Source of the DNA: an uncultured Dechloromonas sp.
GTDB taxonomy: Bacteria; Pseudomonadota; Gammaproteobacteria; Burkholderiales; Rhodocyclaceae
Length of the DNA stretch: 64,000 bases
Assembly (NCBI RefSeq): GCF_945957265.1
Contig: NZ_CAMFKO010000009.1
Span: forward strand, 45,868 to 109,867
Direction of reading: 5' to 3'
A program made the position numbers and the translations under genes. Positions 1 to 7,689 of this stretch are shown here, one piece after another. A model generated the notes under the pieces. That model was not told the origin of the DNA, made no database searches, and saw only the letters and a program-made list of their open reading frames with translations. Every line of letters begins with the position of its first letter. Position 1 is the stretch's first letter.

Positions 1-419
1 GGGGCCAGGGCCTCGACCGTCAGGCTGCGCAAGCCGTGGGCGCTTTGCCACCAGGCCAGGGTGGCGGGCGGGGTGCGGAAGCTGCTGGTCCAGTTCACCG
101 TGGTCGAGCCGCCGACGCAGCGGCCCTGCAGGATGTTGATCGCCTTGTCGGCGGTCTTGCGCGCCGCCGATTCCTGGTAGAGCGCCGGGTAGGCCTCGCT
201 TTCGCGCAGGTGGAAATCGCCGGTGGTGCGCAGCGGGCCTTCTTCGACGATGACCACGCTCAAGCCGGCGTTGGCCAGGATTTCGGCCGTCACGCCGCCG
301 CCGGCGCCGCTGCCGACGATGACGACATCGGCTTCGACATCCTGCGTGCCGCCCAGCGTCGAGGCATCGATGTGGCGCCAGCCGGCAGCCAGGCCTTCAC
401 GGAAGGGATCGTTCATCAT
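1..419 (-). CDS. GMC-family oxidoreductase, N-terminal part (cut by window edge)
   Basis: FAD-dependent glucose-methanol-choline oxidoreductase that would oxidise an alcohol or sugar substrate. About 139 N-terminal residues are present and the rest lies beyond the left edge. The translation has the Rossmann dinucleotide motif VVIVGSGAGGG near residue 35 followed by VVIVEEG, and the GMC signature region GRCVGGSTTVNWTSSFR. The start ATGATG overlaps the stop of the upstream Tat-signal gene, which indicates translational coupling; the second ATG at 416 is equally possible. Together with the preceding Tat protein and aldehyde dehydrogenase it forms a three-gene alcohol/aldehyde oxidation operon. 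The substrate cannot be told from this fragment. Confidence 0.85.
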   Translation of the reverse strand, partial: MMNDPFREGLAAGWRHIDASTLGGTQDVEADVVIVGSGAGGGVTAEILANAGLSVVIVEEGPLRTTGDFHLRESEAYPALYQESAARKTADKAINILQGRCVGGSTTVNWTSSFRTPPATLAWWQSAHGLRSLTVEALA

Positions 420-895
420 CTCACCTTGGGCGGGCCGGGGTAGCCGATGGCCGGCCAGTTTTCGGGGGCGGCATACCAGGCGCCGAAAATCAGGTCGTGG
501 AGCGCGGCGTAGCCCGATTTGAGCAGGTCGAAGCGACTGTGCCGCCAGCTGTCGAGGAAGGCGCCGATCTCGCCGGGCGTGGCCTGCGGCCAGTCCGTCC
601 ACAGCCCGGCGGCGAGCGCGCGGGTCGGGGCGAAGGCGAGCAGGTCGAACAGCTCGCCGATCTCCTTCTGCGCGGGCAGGGCGAGCCCGGCAATCGCCGT
701 TTCGACGGCGGCGACGGTACGGGCGATGCTGGCAACCTGGTTCTCCTGGCCGAGGGCGCCGGCCAGCATGACCGGAACGATGGCGGCGATCACGGTGCCG
801 CGGCGGCCGTCGGCTGACGGCCGGGTGCAGCCGGCGACGCCGAGCAGGAGCCCGCCGGCCAGGCCGGTCTGCAGGAACTGGCGGCGGCTGGTCAT
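416..895 (-). CDS. Tat-signal protein partnering the GMC oxidoreductase
   Basis: A 159-residue protein whose start MTSRRQFLQTG is a twin-arginine signal. It is followed by a hydrophobic stretch and a lipobox-like GVAGC, so it is probably exported folded and perhaps lipid-anchored. The body has no cofactor motif that I recognise. It overlaps the aldehyde dehydrogenase upstream and the GMC oxidoreductase downstream by 4 bases each, so the three are co-translated. Small Tat-signal subunits next to GMC dehydrogenases are known (the gluconate dehydrogenase subunit 3 type), and by context this could be the small or chaperone-like subunit of the oxidoreductase. The longer ORF in the track runs upstream into the aldehyde dehydrogenase; the ATG at 895 with the Tat motif decides the start. 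Confidence 0.75.
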   Translation of the reverse strand: MTSRRQFLQTGLAGGLLLGVAGCTRPSADGRRGTVIAAIVPVMLAGALGQENQVASIARTVAAVETAIAGLALPAQKEIGELFDLLAFAPTRALAAGLWTDWPQATPGEIGAFLDSWRHSRFDLLKSGYAALHDLIFGAWYAAPENWPAIGYPGPPKVR

Positions 896-2313
896 CGCAG
901 CAGGACCTTCAGGAGGCGATCGAAGCGCGCCCCGTAGGGCGGGTCGAACAGGCGCATCGCGTTGAGGCGCGACTGGTGAAACACCGGTTTCAGTTTCGAG
1001 AAGGCATCGAAGCCGGCCCGGCCGTGATAGTGGCCCATGCCGCTCGGCCCGACGCCACCGAAGGGCAGTTCGTCCTGGGCGATGTGCAGGATGGTGTCGT
1101 TGATCGTGATGCCGCCGGCCATCGTTGTGTCGAGTACGCGCCGGATGCGGGCCCGGTCGCGGTCGAAGAGGTAGAGCGCGAGCGGCCGGTCGTGGCGGTT
1201 GATGTAGGCGAGCGCTTCGTCCAGCCTGCGGTAGGTCAGCACCGGCAGCAAGGGGCCGAAAATCTCTTCCTGCATCACCCGCATGTCGTCCCGCGGGTCG
1301 AGGATCAGCGTCGGCGGCAGGCGGCGCCTTTCCGCGTCGCCGCCGGCGCTGAGCGGGACGATCTCGGCCCCCCGGGCGCGGGCGTCGTCGAGCAGGGCGT
1401 TCAGCCGTTTCCAATGGCGCTCGTTGACGATGGCCGAGTAGTCGGGATTGGCCGCCAGGTCGGGATAGCGGGTGCCGACCAGGTGGCGGGCGGCATCGAT
1501 GAAGGCCGGCAAGGCAGCGGCGGGCAGCAGCACGTAGTCCGGCGCGATGCAGGTCTGGCCGGCATTCAGGCACTTGCCGGCGAGGATGCGGGCGGCGGCG
1601 GCAGCGACCGGGTAATCGGGAGCCACCAGCGCCGGCGACTTGCCGCCGAGTTCGAGCGTCACCGGCGTCAGGTTGGCCGCCGCAGCCTGCATGACCTGGC
1701 GGCCGACCGCCGTCGAACCGGTAAACAGCAGGTGGTCGAAAGGCAAGGCCGCAAATGCGGCGGCCAGCGCCTGATCGCCGCCGACGACGGCGAGTTCGTC
1801 GGCGCTGAAATAGCGGCTGACCAGGTCGGCCACGGTGGCCGCGGTCGCCGGCGTGAATTCGGACATTTTGAGCAGGGCCCGGTTACCGGCCGCGAAGGCG
1901 GCGGTCAGCGGCCCGGCTGCCAGGTAGATCGGATAGTTCCACGGGCTGATGATGCCGACGCAACCGAGCGGCTGCGGCCGCAACTCGGCCCGCCCGGGCT
2001 GGAACCAGAGCGCTACCGGTCGCCGGCGCGGCGCCATCCAGCGCTGCAGATGCCGGCGGGCATGGCGGATTCCCTCGAGTGTCGGGAAAAACTCCAGCAG
2101 ACGGGTCTCATGCCGCGAACGGTGGCCGAAGTCGGCGGCCACGGCATCGGCGAGCCGGTCGCGATGATCCTGCAGCAGCGCTTCGAGCGCATCGAGGCGG
2201 CGCCGGCGCTCGGCCAGGGGAGGCATCATGTCCCGCCGGCTTGCCGCATGCGTGCGGTCGAAAGCCGCCTGCAGGCCTTCCGGCGTGGCGATCGGGCTGG
2301 GGTGGTCGGGCAT
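892..2313 (-). CDS. Aldehyde dehydrogenase, coniferyl-aldehyde dehydrogenase type
   Basis: NAD(P)-dependent aldehyde dehydrogenase of 473 residues, oxidising an aldehyde to the acid. The N-terminal half has the cofactor-binding segment IISPWNYP and the LLFTGSTAVG turn. The general base lies in ELGGKSP and the catalytic cysteine in NAGQTCIAPDYV. Length and the PDYV sequence after the cysteine fit the coniferyl-aldehyde / class 3-like group, which lacks the longer C-terminus of betaine aldehyde dehydrogenases. It is first in a coupled operon with the Tat protein and GMC oxidoreductase, so it may oxidise the aldehyde made by the latter. The true substrate (aromatic or aliphatic aldehyde) is inference. 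Confidence 0.88.
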   Translation of the reverse strand: MPDHPSPIATPEGLQAAFDRTHAASRRDMMPPLAERRRRLDALEALLQDHRDRLADAVAADFGHRSRHETRLLEFFPTLEGIRHARRHLQRWMAPRRRPVALWFQPGRAELRPQPLGCVGIISPWNYPIYLAAGPLTAAFAAGNRALLKMSEFTPATAATVADLVSRYFSADELAVVGGDQALAAAFAALPFDHLLFTGSTAVGRQVMQAAAANLTPVTLELGGKSPALVAPDYPVAAAAARILAGKCLNAGQTCIAPDYVLLPAAALPAFIDAARHLVGTRYPDLAANPDYSAIVNERHWKRLNALLDDARARGAEIVPLSAGGDAERRRLPPTLILDPRDDMRVMQEEIFGPLLPVLTYRRLDEALAYINRHDRPLALYLFDRDRARIRRVLDTTMAGGITINDTILHIAQDELPFGGVGPSGMGHYHGRAGFDAFSKLKPVFHQSRLNAMRLFDPPYGARFDRLLKVLLR

Positions 2314-2450
2314 CGGATTTCACCTGCGGGAAAAGATCGTGACGGATGCAAGGGGCAGGAGGGCTGCCGGTTTCAGTGTAGCCGGCGGGCCCCGGCGCGG
2401 TTAGGCAATTGCTTCTAAACCCGGGCGGGCCGCAGGCGGATAATGGCGCC

Positions 2451-3182
2451 ATGAGCCACCACGATCACGATGCCGCCGATCGTGCGGCCTGTGCCGCCGA
2501 ATTGGCGCGATTCCTCAACGAAGCCCGCAGCCTGCGGCGCGCAGCCGCCGCCGATCCGCTCCTCGCCGCGCGCCGGGATCGCCTGCGCGCCTTCCAGTCG
2601 GCGCGCCTGGCGCGCACCCATGCCGATCTGCTTGCCGATGCCGATTCGCGGCAGGCCGCCGCTTTTTTCCTCAGCGATCTGTACGGCCCCAAGGATCTCA
2701 GCGAGCGCGACGCCGAGGTCGAGCGCATCCTGCCGCTGATGAGCTCGATGTTGCCGCTGTCGGGGTTGCGCACGCTGTTGCTGGCGGTCGAGGTCGATGC
2801 GCTGTCCGAGCGTCTCGACGCGGCCATGGTTGGCGCCCTGGGACGCAGGCTCGACGGCGAAGTGGACGAGGCCAGCTACGCGGCGGCGTATCGCCAGGTC
2901 GGCGAGCGCCCGGCGCGCCTGGCGCAGATTCGCCTGATCGGCGAAACCGGCGCCGCACTGGAGGCCCTGGCCCGGAAGCCCCTGCTGCGCGGCCTGTTGA
3001 AGATGATGCACGGCCCGGCGCAGATGGCCGGGTTGGGCGAACTGCACGCCTTTCTCTGCCGCGGTTTCGAGGCGTTTCGCAGCCTGCGCGATGCCGAGGC
3101 CTTCGTCGAGGCCGTGGTCAGCCGCGAAGGGGCGCTGGCGCTGGCCTTGTTCGACGGCGCCGCAACGCTGGGCGCCGGCTGA
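2451..3182 (+). CDS. Conserved hypothetical protein (FFLSDLYGPKD type)
   Basis: A 243-residue soluble, mostly helical protein rich in Ala, Leu and Arg, with no signal peptide or membrane segment. The stretch FFLSDLYGPKDLSERD near residue 65 is the most distinctive part and looks like a conserved family motif of betaproteobacterial proteins of unknown function. I cannot assign a reaction. The start at 2451 (MSHHDHD) is chosen over the ORF-track start at 2409, because the 14 extra residues read from an intergenic stretch. It stands alone, convergent with dnaQ. Confidence 0.7.
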   Translation: MSHHDHDAADRAACAAELARFLNEARSLRRAAAADPLLAARRDRLRAFQSARLARTHADLLADADSRQAAAFFLSDLYGPKDLSERDAEVERILPLMSSMLPLSGLRTLLLAVEVDALSERLDAAMVGALGRRLDGEVDEASYAAAYRQVGERPARLAQIRLIGETGAALEALARKPLLRGLLKMMHGPAQMAGLGELHAFLCRGFEAFRSLRDAEAFVEAVVSREGALALALFDGAATLGAG

Positions 3183-3197
3183 GCGCCGCGTTGCGGT

Positions 3198-3905
3198 TCA
3201 GGCCTCGGCCTTGGGCAGCCAGAGGCAGGCGCCTTTCGATTCCTTGTCAATGGCGGCGAGGACGCGGTCGTGTTCGGCCAGTTCCTCCTCGCTGGCGCGG
3301 CGCACGAGCAGCGGCTTGCGCTCGCGAACCTGGCCGTCGGCGCCGATGTTCGGACGCGGCGCGGCATCGGGCTCGATCATCAGCGTGTTCTGTCCCCGAG
3401 TCATGGCCAGGAAGACGTCGGCCAGCAGTTCCGTGTCGAGCAGCGCGCCGTGCAGGGTACGCGTCGAGTTGTCGATCTCGTAGCGTTCGCACAGGGCGTC
3501 CAGGCTGTTGCGCTTGCCCGGATGCAGTTCCTTGGCCATCCTCAGCGTATCGGTCACGCCATCGCAGATGGTCTCGACCGGAACGCGGTCGAGGCGGCGC
3601 AATTCGGCATTGAGGAAGCCGATGTCGAAGGGCGCGTTGTGGATGACCAGTTCGGCGCCGCTGATGAATTCGAGGAACTCGTCGACGATGTCGGCGAACT
3701 TCGGCTTGTCGGCCAGGAACTCCAGCGTGATGCCGTGCACCGCCTGGGCGCCGGCGTCGATCTCGCGCTCCGGGTTGACGTACTTGTGCAGGTGGCGGCC
3801 GGTCAGCCGCCGGTTTTCCATCTCGATGCAGGCGACTTCGATGATGCGGTGACCCGAGCGCGGGTCGAGGCCGGTGGTTTCGGTATCGAGAACGATCTGG
3901 CGCAT
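3198..3905 (-). CDS. dnaQ: DNA polymerase III epsilon subunit (3'-5' proofreading exonuclease)
   Basis: Proofreading subunit of the replicative polymerase, 235 residues. The DEDDh exonuclease motifs are intact: DTETTGLD at the N-terminus (Exo I), HNAPFDIGFLNAEL in the middle (Exo II) and a late HGALLDTELLADVFL (Exo III, with the catalytic His and Asp). The C-terminal tail after residue 185 would carry the segment that binds the polymerase alpha subunit. It lies 9 bases after rnhA on the same strand, the usual rnhA-dnaQ pairing of proteobacteria, and the upstream methyltransferase overlaps rnhA, so the three probably share a transcript. Confidence 0.96.
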   Translation of the reverse strand: MRQIVLDTETTGLDPRSGHRIIEVACIEMENRRLTGRHLHKYVNPEREIDAGAQAVHGITLEFLADKPKFADIVDEFLEFISGAELVIHNAPFDIGFLNAELRRLDRVPVETICDGVTDTLRMAKELHPGKRNSLDALCERYEIDNSTRTLHGALLDTELLADVFLAMTRGQNTLMIEPDAAPRPNIGADGQVRERKPLLVRRASEEELAEHDRVLAAIDKESKGACLWLPKAEA

Positions 3906-3914
3906 GGTGTTTCC

Positions 3915-4361
3915 TTATTTCTTCAAGTCGTCGATGCCGCGATTGGCCAGGGCATCGGCACGCTCGTTTTCCGGGTGGCCGGAATGGCCCTTGACCCAGA
4001 TCCATTCCAGTTTGTGCTGGCGGACGAGGGCGTCGAGGGTCTGCCACAGGTCGGCATTCTTGACCGGCTTCTTGTCCGAGGTCTTCCAGCCGTTGCGTTT
4101 CCAACCGTGTATCCACTCGCTGATGCCTTTCAGCACGTATTGCGAGTCGGTATAGACCTTGCCGACGACCGGTCGTTTCAGCGCTTCCAGCCCGCGAATC
4201 ACGGCAGTCAGCTCCATCCGGTTGTTGGTGGTTTCCTTCTCGCCGCCCCACAACTCCTTTTCATGCGGTCCGGAGCGCAGGATGGCGCCCCAGCCGCCGG
4301 GGCCGGGATTGCCCTTGCAGGCGCCGTCGGTAAAAATTTCTATGCTGTCTTCAGTGGCCAT
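3915..4361 (-). CDS. rnhA: Ribonuclease HI
   Basis: Degrades the RNA strand of RNA-DNA hybrids. At 148 residues it has the normal family length. The catalytic acidic residues are visible in [15 protein letters not shown] (first Asp), NRMELTAVI (Glu), VYTDSQYV (second Asp) and the C-terminal NERADALAN (last Asp). The basic handle region [20 protein letters not shown] is also present. Its start overlaps the end of the methyltransferase gene by 11 bases, and dnaQ follows directly, so it sits in the middle of a compact operon. Confidence 0.97.
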   Translation of the reverse strand: MATEDSIEIFTDGACKGNPGPGGWGAILRSGPHEKELWGGEKETTNNRMELTAVIRGLEALKRPVVGKVYTDSQYVLKGISEWIHGWKRNGWKTSDKKPVKNADLWQTLDALVRQHKLEWIWVKGHSGHPENERADALANRGIDDLKK

Positions 4362-5067
4362 GTGTTTCTTTTTGCGTAATGGGGCGCAACGCCTTGGCGC
4401 GCACCGGTTTTTTCTTCCAGTTCGGAGTGATCAGCCGCATGCCGTGCATGCGCTTGATCGCGTGCAGCACGTAAACGCCGCCCGAAACGTTCCACCAGCG
4501 GTCGCCGGGCTGGTCGACCGTCGGCCATTGCTGGAGCCAGCGCAGCCGCTCGAGCGGGGGAATGAAACAGCCCAGCTTGCCCTGGGCGACCTCGAACCCC
4601 AGCAGTTTCAGCCAGTCCTTCAGGCGGTTCATCGACAGGTAGCTGCCATTCCACGGATATTCGCCACTGCGGTCGAAGCGACGCTTCAGGCCCCACAGCG
4701 ACAGCGGATTGAAGCCGATGACGACGACCTGCCCCTCGGGGATCAGGACGCGTTCGACCTCGCGCAGGATCTGGTGCGGTTCGTCGCTGAACTCCAGGAC
4801 ATGCGGCAGGACGAGCAGGTCGGTGCTGTTCGAGGCGATCGGCAAGGCGTGGAAATCGCACAGGAAATCGCCGCCGGGCATGTCGCCGCCCTTCTGGCGA
4901 AGGGGAATGCGGTTGGCGCGCAGGTAATCCACCTGTTGCAGGCCGATCTGCAGCGCATGGTAGCCGAAGATGTCGGTCAGCATGCGGTCGACCTGCGCCT
5001 GTTCCCAGTCGAGCACGGAGCGGCCGGCGGCCGACGCGAGCCAGCGGTCGAGCCCGGGAATTGACAT
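4351..5067 (-). CDS. SAM-dependent methyltransferase (type 11 family)
   Basis: About 238 residues. The fold is suggested by [39 protein letters not shown], a class I methyltransferase pattern with the strand-4 motif and the post-motif LIPEG. The glycine-rich SAM loop is unusually degenerate ([11 protein letters not shown]). Similar genes sit upstream of rnhA-dnaQ in many betaproteobacteria, next to gloB on the other strand; the substrate is unknown. I use the ATG at 5067 (MSIPGLDRW) because earlier in-frame starts would run into the divergent gloB start at 5096. No strong ribosome binding site is seen for any candidate, so the start is moderately uncertain. Confidence 0.8.
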   Translation of the reverse strand: MSIPGLDRWLASAAGRSVLDWEQAQVDRMLTDIFGYHALQIGLQQVDYLRANRIPLRQKGGDMPGGDFLCDFHALPIASNSTDLLVLPHVLEFSDEPHQILREVERVLIPEGQVVVIGFNPLSLWGLKRRFDRSGEYPWNGSYLSMNRLKDWLKLLGFEVAQGKLGCFIPPLERLRWLQQWPTVDQPGDRWWNVSGGVYVLHAIKRMHGMRLITPNWKKKPVRAKALRPITQKETHGH

Positions 5068-5095
5068 CCGGGGCGAGTCGCTCGATAGTTCCGGC

Positions 5096-5851
5096 ATGTT
5101 TGACGTGTCGTTCATTCCCGCATTCAAGGACAATTACATCTGGCTGCTCACCCAGGGCAAGCGCGCGGTCGTCGTCGACCCCGGCGACGCGGCTCCCGTG
5201 CTCGCCAGGCTGGATGCCGACGGTCTGCGTCTCGAAGGCATCCTGATCACGCATCACCACGCCGATCACCAGGGGGGCGTTGCCGAACTGTCAGCGCGCG
5301 GGCCGCTCTGGGTCCATGCGCCGGGCAACGAGTCTATCACAGGCTGCACCCACCCCCTGTACGGTGGCGAAAGCATCGAGATTCTCGGCCAGCCCGTCAG
5401 CGTGCTGGCGGTGCCCGGGCATACCCTCGGGCATCTGGCCTACCGGGCCGGGGGAGCCCTGTTTTGCGGCGACACCCTGTTCGGTGCCGGCTGCGGGCGG
5501 CTGTTCGAAGGGACGCCAGCGCAGATGTCGGACTCCCTCGAGCGCATCGCCGCCTTGCCGGACGCGACACGGGTCTACTGCGCGCATGAATACACCGAGA
5601 TGAACCTGCGTTTCGCGCTGGCCGTCGAGCCGGACAACGCCGCCGTGCAGGCGCGGGTGGCGCAGGTGGCATCGCTGCGCGCCGCCGGCCTGCCCAGCGT
5701 TCCCTCCACCCTGGGCGAGGAGAAGGCGACCAATCCCTTCCTGCGCTGCGGCGAGCCCGCCGTGATCGAGGCCGCATTGCGGCATGGCGCAACCGCCCGC
5801 GACCGGGTTTCGGTCTTTGCGGCAATACGCGGCTGGCGAAACGGTTTCTAG
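5096..5851 (+). CDS. gloB: Hydroxyacylglutathione hydrolase (glyoxalase II)
   Basis: Hydrolyses S-lactoylglutathione to lactate and glutathione, the second step of methylglyoxal detoxification. At 251 residues it has normal length. The metallo-beta-lactamase metal site is intact: THHHADHQGG near residue 52, then VPGHTLGHLAY, FCGDTLFGAGCGRLFEG and CAHEYTEMNLRFA. The start MFDVSFIPAFKDNYIWLL is the classic family start and rules out the longer ORF beginning at 4970. It diverges from the methyltransferase gene and its end overlaps the end of the convergent CheY-like gene by 4 bases. Confidence 0.96.
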   Translation: MFDVSFIPAFKDNYIWLLTQGKRAVVVDPGDAAPVLARLDADGLRLEGILITHHHADHQGGVAELSARGPLWVHAPGNESITGCTHPLYGGESIEILGQPVSVLAVPGHTLGHLAYRAGGALFCGDTLFGAGCGRLFEGTPAQMSDSLERIAALPDATRVYCAHEYTEMNLRFALAVEPDNAAVQARVAQVASLRAAGLPSVPSTLGEEKATNPFLRCGEPAVIEAALRHGATARDRVSVFAAIRGWRNGF

Positions 5852-6240
5852 GGTTTTCTCTGCAGGATGCGGCTGCTGGCCCTGGCCAGCGTATCGAGTA
5901 CCCGGGCCGCGTTGAACGGCTTGATGATGAAGCCGCTGGCCCCGTTTTGTATCGACTCCTGCACCGTTTCCGGATCGGAGCTGCTGGTCACCATGATGAC
6001 CTCGACGTTCGGCTGTGTTGCCTTGATCTCGACAAGCGCCTCGATGCCGTTCTTTTCCGGCATCATCACGTCCATGCAGACGACGTCGGGCTTCAGGCGG
6101 CCGACGATGTCGACGGCGGCCGAGCCGTTGCGCGCCTCGCCGACGACGTCGTATTCCTCGCCGCGCAACATCCCGCGCAGGATGGCGCGCATCATGTCGT
6201 TGTCGTCGGCAATGACGATGGAGATCCGGCGTTTGTCCAT
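5848..6240 (-). CDS. CheY-like single-domain response regulator
   Basis: A 130-residue protein that is only a receiver domain. It has the acidic pair ADDND, the phosphorylation site DVVCMDVMMPEKNG, the conserved Thr/Ser switch VMVTSSS and the Lys in GFIIKPFN. No output domain follows, so it acts through protein contact. It starts 5 bases after the stop of the receiver-GGDEF gene and is therefore co-transcribed with it. The pair resembles a phosphorelay branch in which one receiver controls c-di-GMP synthesis and the other acts as a shuttle. No histidine kinase is nearby. Confidence 0.9.
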   Translation of the reverse strand: MDKRRISIVIADDNDMMRAILRGMLRGEEYDVVGEARNGSAAVDIVGRLKPDVVCMDVMMPEKNGIEALVEIKATQPNVEVIMVTSSSDPETVQESIQNGASGFIIKPFNAARVLDTLARASSRILQRKP

Positions 6241-6245
6241 GTGGT

Positions 6246-7187
6246 TCAGGCGGCGTCGGCGCGGCAGATGCGGTCCCGCCCGTCCTGCTTCGCTCGATAA
6301 AGGGCCTTGCTGGCAGCCTGGACCAGGTCGTCCGGCGGATTGTCGAAACCCGGTGCGGCGGAGGCGATGCCGATACTCAGGCTGACCTGGCCGAACGGCG
6401 AGGAGACATGGGGAATCGTCAACTCCTGGACGCCGCCGCGGATTTTCTCGGCGACCATCAGCGCGCCGCCGATGGTCGTCTCGGCCAGGATGACCGCAAA
6501 TTCTTCGCCGCCGTAGCGGGCGACGGTATCCGAGGGGCGCTCCGAGTAGCGGCTGATGGTCGCCGCCAGCGTGCGCAGGCAAGCGTCGCCGGCCGTCCGG
6601 CCGTAGGTGTCGTTGTACAGCTTCAGGTAGTCGACGTCGCACATCAGCAGGGCGACCGGATTGGAGTGGCGACGGGCGCGCCGCCATTCGACCGACAGGG
6701 CTTCGTCGAAATGGCGCCGGTTGGCGATGCCGGTCAGGCTGTCGCTGGACGAGATGCGGGTCAGTTCCTGGTTGGCGGCATCGAGCTTGCGCGTCAGCGA
6801 AAGGAGCGATGTGCGCATCAGGACCAGGCGCTGCATGGCGCGAATCTTGGCGCCCAGGGCAATCTCGCTGATCGGGCTGAGCAGGTAGTCGTCGCCGCCG
6901 GCGGCGATGCCCTTCTCGATCTCGTCGTCCTGCCCGGTCGAAGACAGGAAGATGATCGGCGTCCATTCGCCCGGTTTCTCGGTGGCCCGTATCTGCCGCG
7001 TCAGCGCCAGGCCGTCGATGCGGGGCGAGGCAATGTCGAGCAGGATGAGATCGGGCGCTTCGCCGGCGAACAGCCCGAGCGCGGCTTCGCCGCTGGCGGC
7101 GCCGACGGCGAGCGCGCCGCAACGTTCGACATACTGCCTGAGCAGGGAAGGGGTGGATCGGCTGTCTTCGACAATGAGTATTTTCAT
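6246..7187 (-). CDS. Response regulator with GGDEF diguanylate cyclase output
   Basis: A 313-residue protein. The N-terminal receiver (residues 1-120) has VEDSRST and the phosphorylation site LILLDIASPRIDG. A helical linker leads to the GGDEF domain (about 150-310). The active-site signature is GGEEF in ARYGGEEFAVI, a functional variant. An RxxD inhibitory site (RPSD) sits five residues before it, so product inhibition by c-di-GMP is expected. It should make c-di-GMP when phosphorylated. It is in an operon with the downstream CheY-like protein; the upstream small membrane gene is also on the same strand, 29 bases away. Confidence 0.93.
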   Translation of the reverse strand: MKILIVEDSRSTPSLLRQYVERCGALAVGAASGEAALGLFAGEAPDLILLDIASPRIDGLALTRQIRATEKPGEWTPIIFLSSTGQDDEIEKGIAAGGDDYLLSPISEIALGAKIRAMQRLVLMRTSLLSLTRKLDAANQELTRISSSDSLTGIANRRHFDEALSVEWRRARRHSNPVALLMCDVDYLKLYNDTYGRTAGDACLRTLAATISRYSERPSDTVARYGGEEFAVILAETTIGGALMVAEKIRGGVQELTIPHVSSPFGQVSLSIGIASAAPGFDNPPDDLVQAASKALYRAKQDGRDRICRADAA

Positions 7188-7216
7188 GGAGAGGCCGCGA
7201 ACGCTATCGTCTCAGT

Positions 7217-7615
7217 CTAACGGCAATACTGGCTGAAGAAAACCAGTGCGCCCATTGCAATGCTCACCGCGACCATGCACCAGACGACGCCCCACACCAG
7301 GGACTGCCGGGTTTGATGGTGGGCGGCGCGTTGCCTGTATTGCAGGTAGCGCTGCACTTCGCCCAGGGTCAGGATGGTCGAGAAGGCAAAGAAGATCATG
7401 CCGAAGAACATGGCGATGATGGTGCCGTTGGTCATTTCGCGGCAGGAAGCGCCGGTACGGTGCATGAAGACGAGGATGGCGTCGGTCTTGAAGGCAAAGG
7501 TCGCCACCAGGTAGGCAAGCCCGGCAAACAAGCCGATCAATCCGATTCCCAGCCAGGTCTGCCAGCGCTGCAGCTGGCTTAGTACGGCACCGATTTCGTC
7601 AATCAACCACTTCAT
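7217..7615 (-). CDS. Small inner-membrane protein of unknown function
   Basis: A 132-residue protein with three predicted membrane segments: around residues 21-41 (WLGIGLIGLFAGLAYLVAT), 64-84 (GTIIAMFFGMIFFAFSTILT) and 106-128 (GVVWCMVAVSIAMGALVFF). A basic loop (RYLQYRQRAAHHQTRQ) lies between the second and third. I recognise no catalytic motif. It is on the same strand as the diguanylate cyclase that follows and diverges from the DUF748 gene. It could be co-transcribed with the signalling pair, but its role cannot be inferred. Confidence 0.65.
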   Translation of the reverse strand: MKWLIDEIGAVLSQLQRWQTWLGIGLIGLFAGLAYLVATFAFKTDAILVFMHRTGASCREMTNGTIIAMFFGMIFFAFSTILTLGEVQRYLQYRQRAAHHQTRQSLVWGVVWCMVAVSIAMGALVFFSQYCR

Positions 7616-7689
7616 ACATTTGTGCTTATGCGGGTGTGGGTTACTGGTATGCTAGATTCAGGAATCCAGAGCAATAGAGGCAGAATATC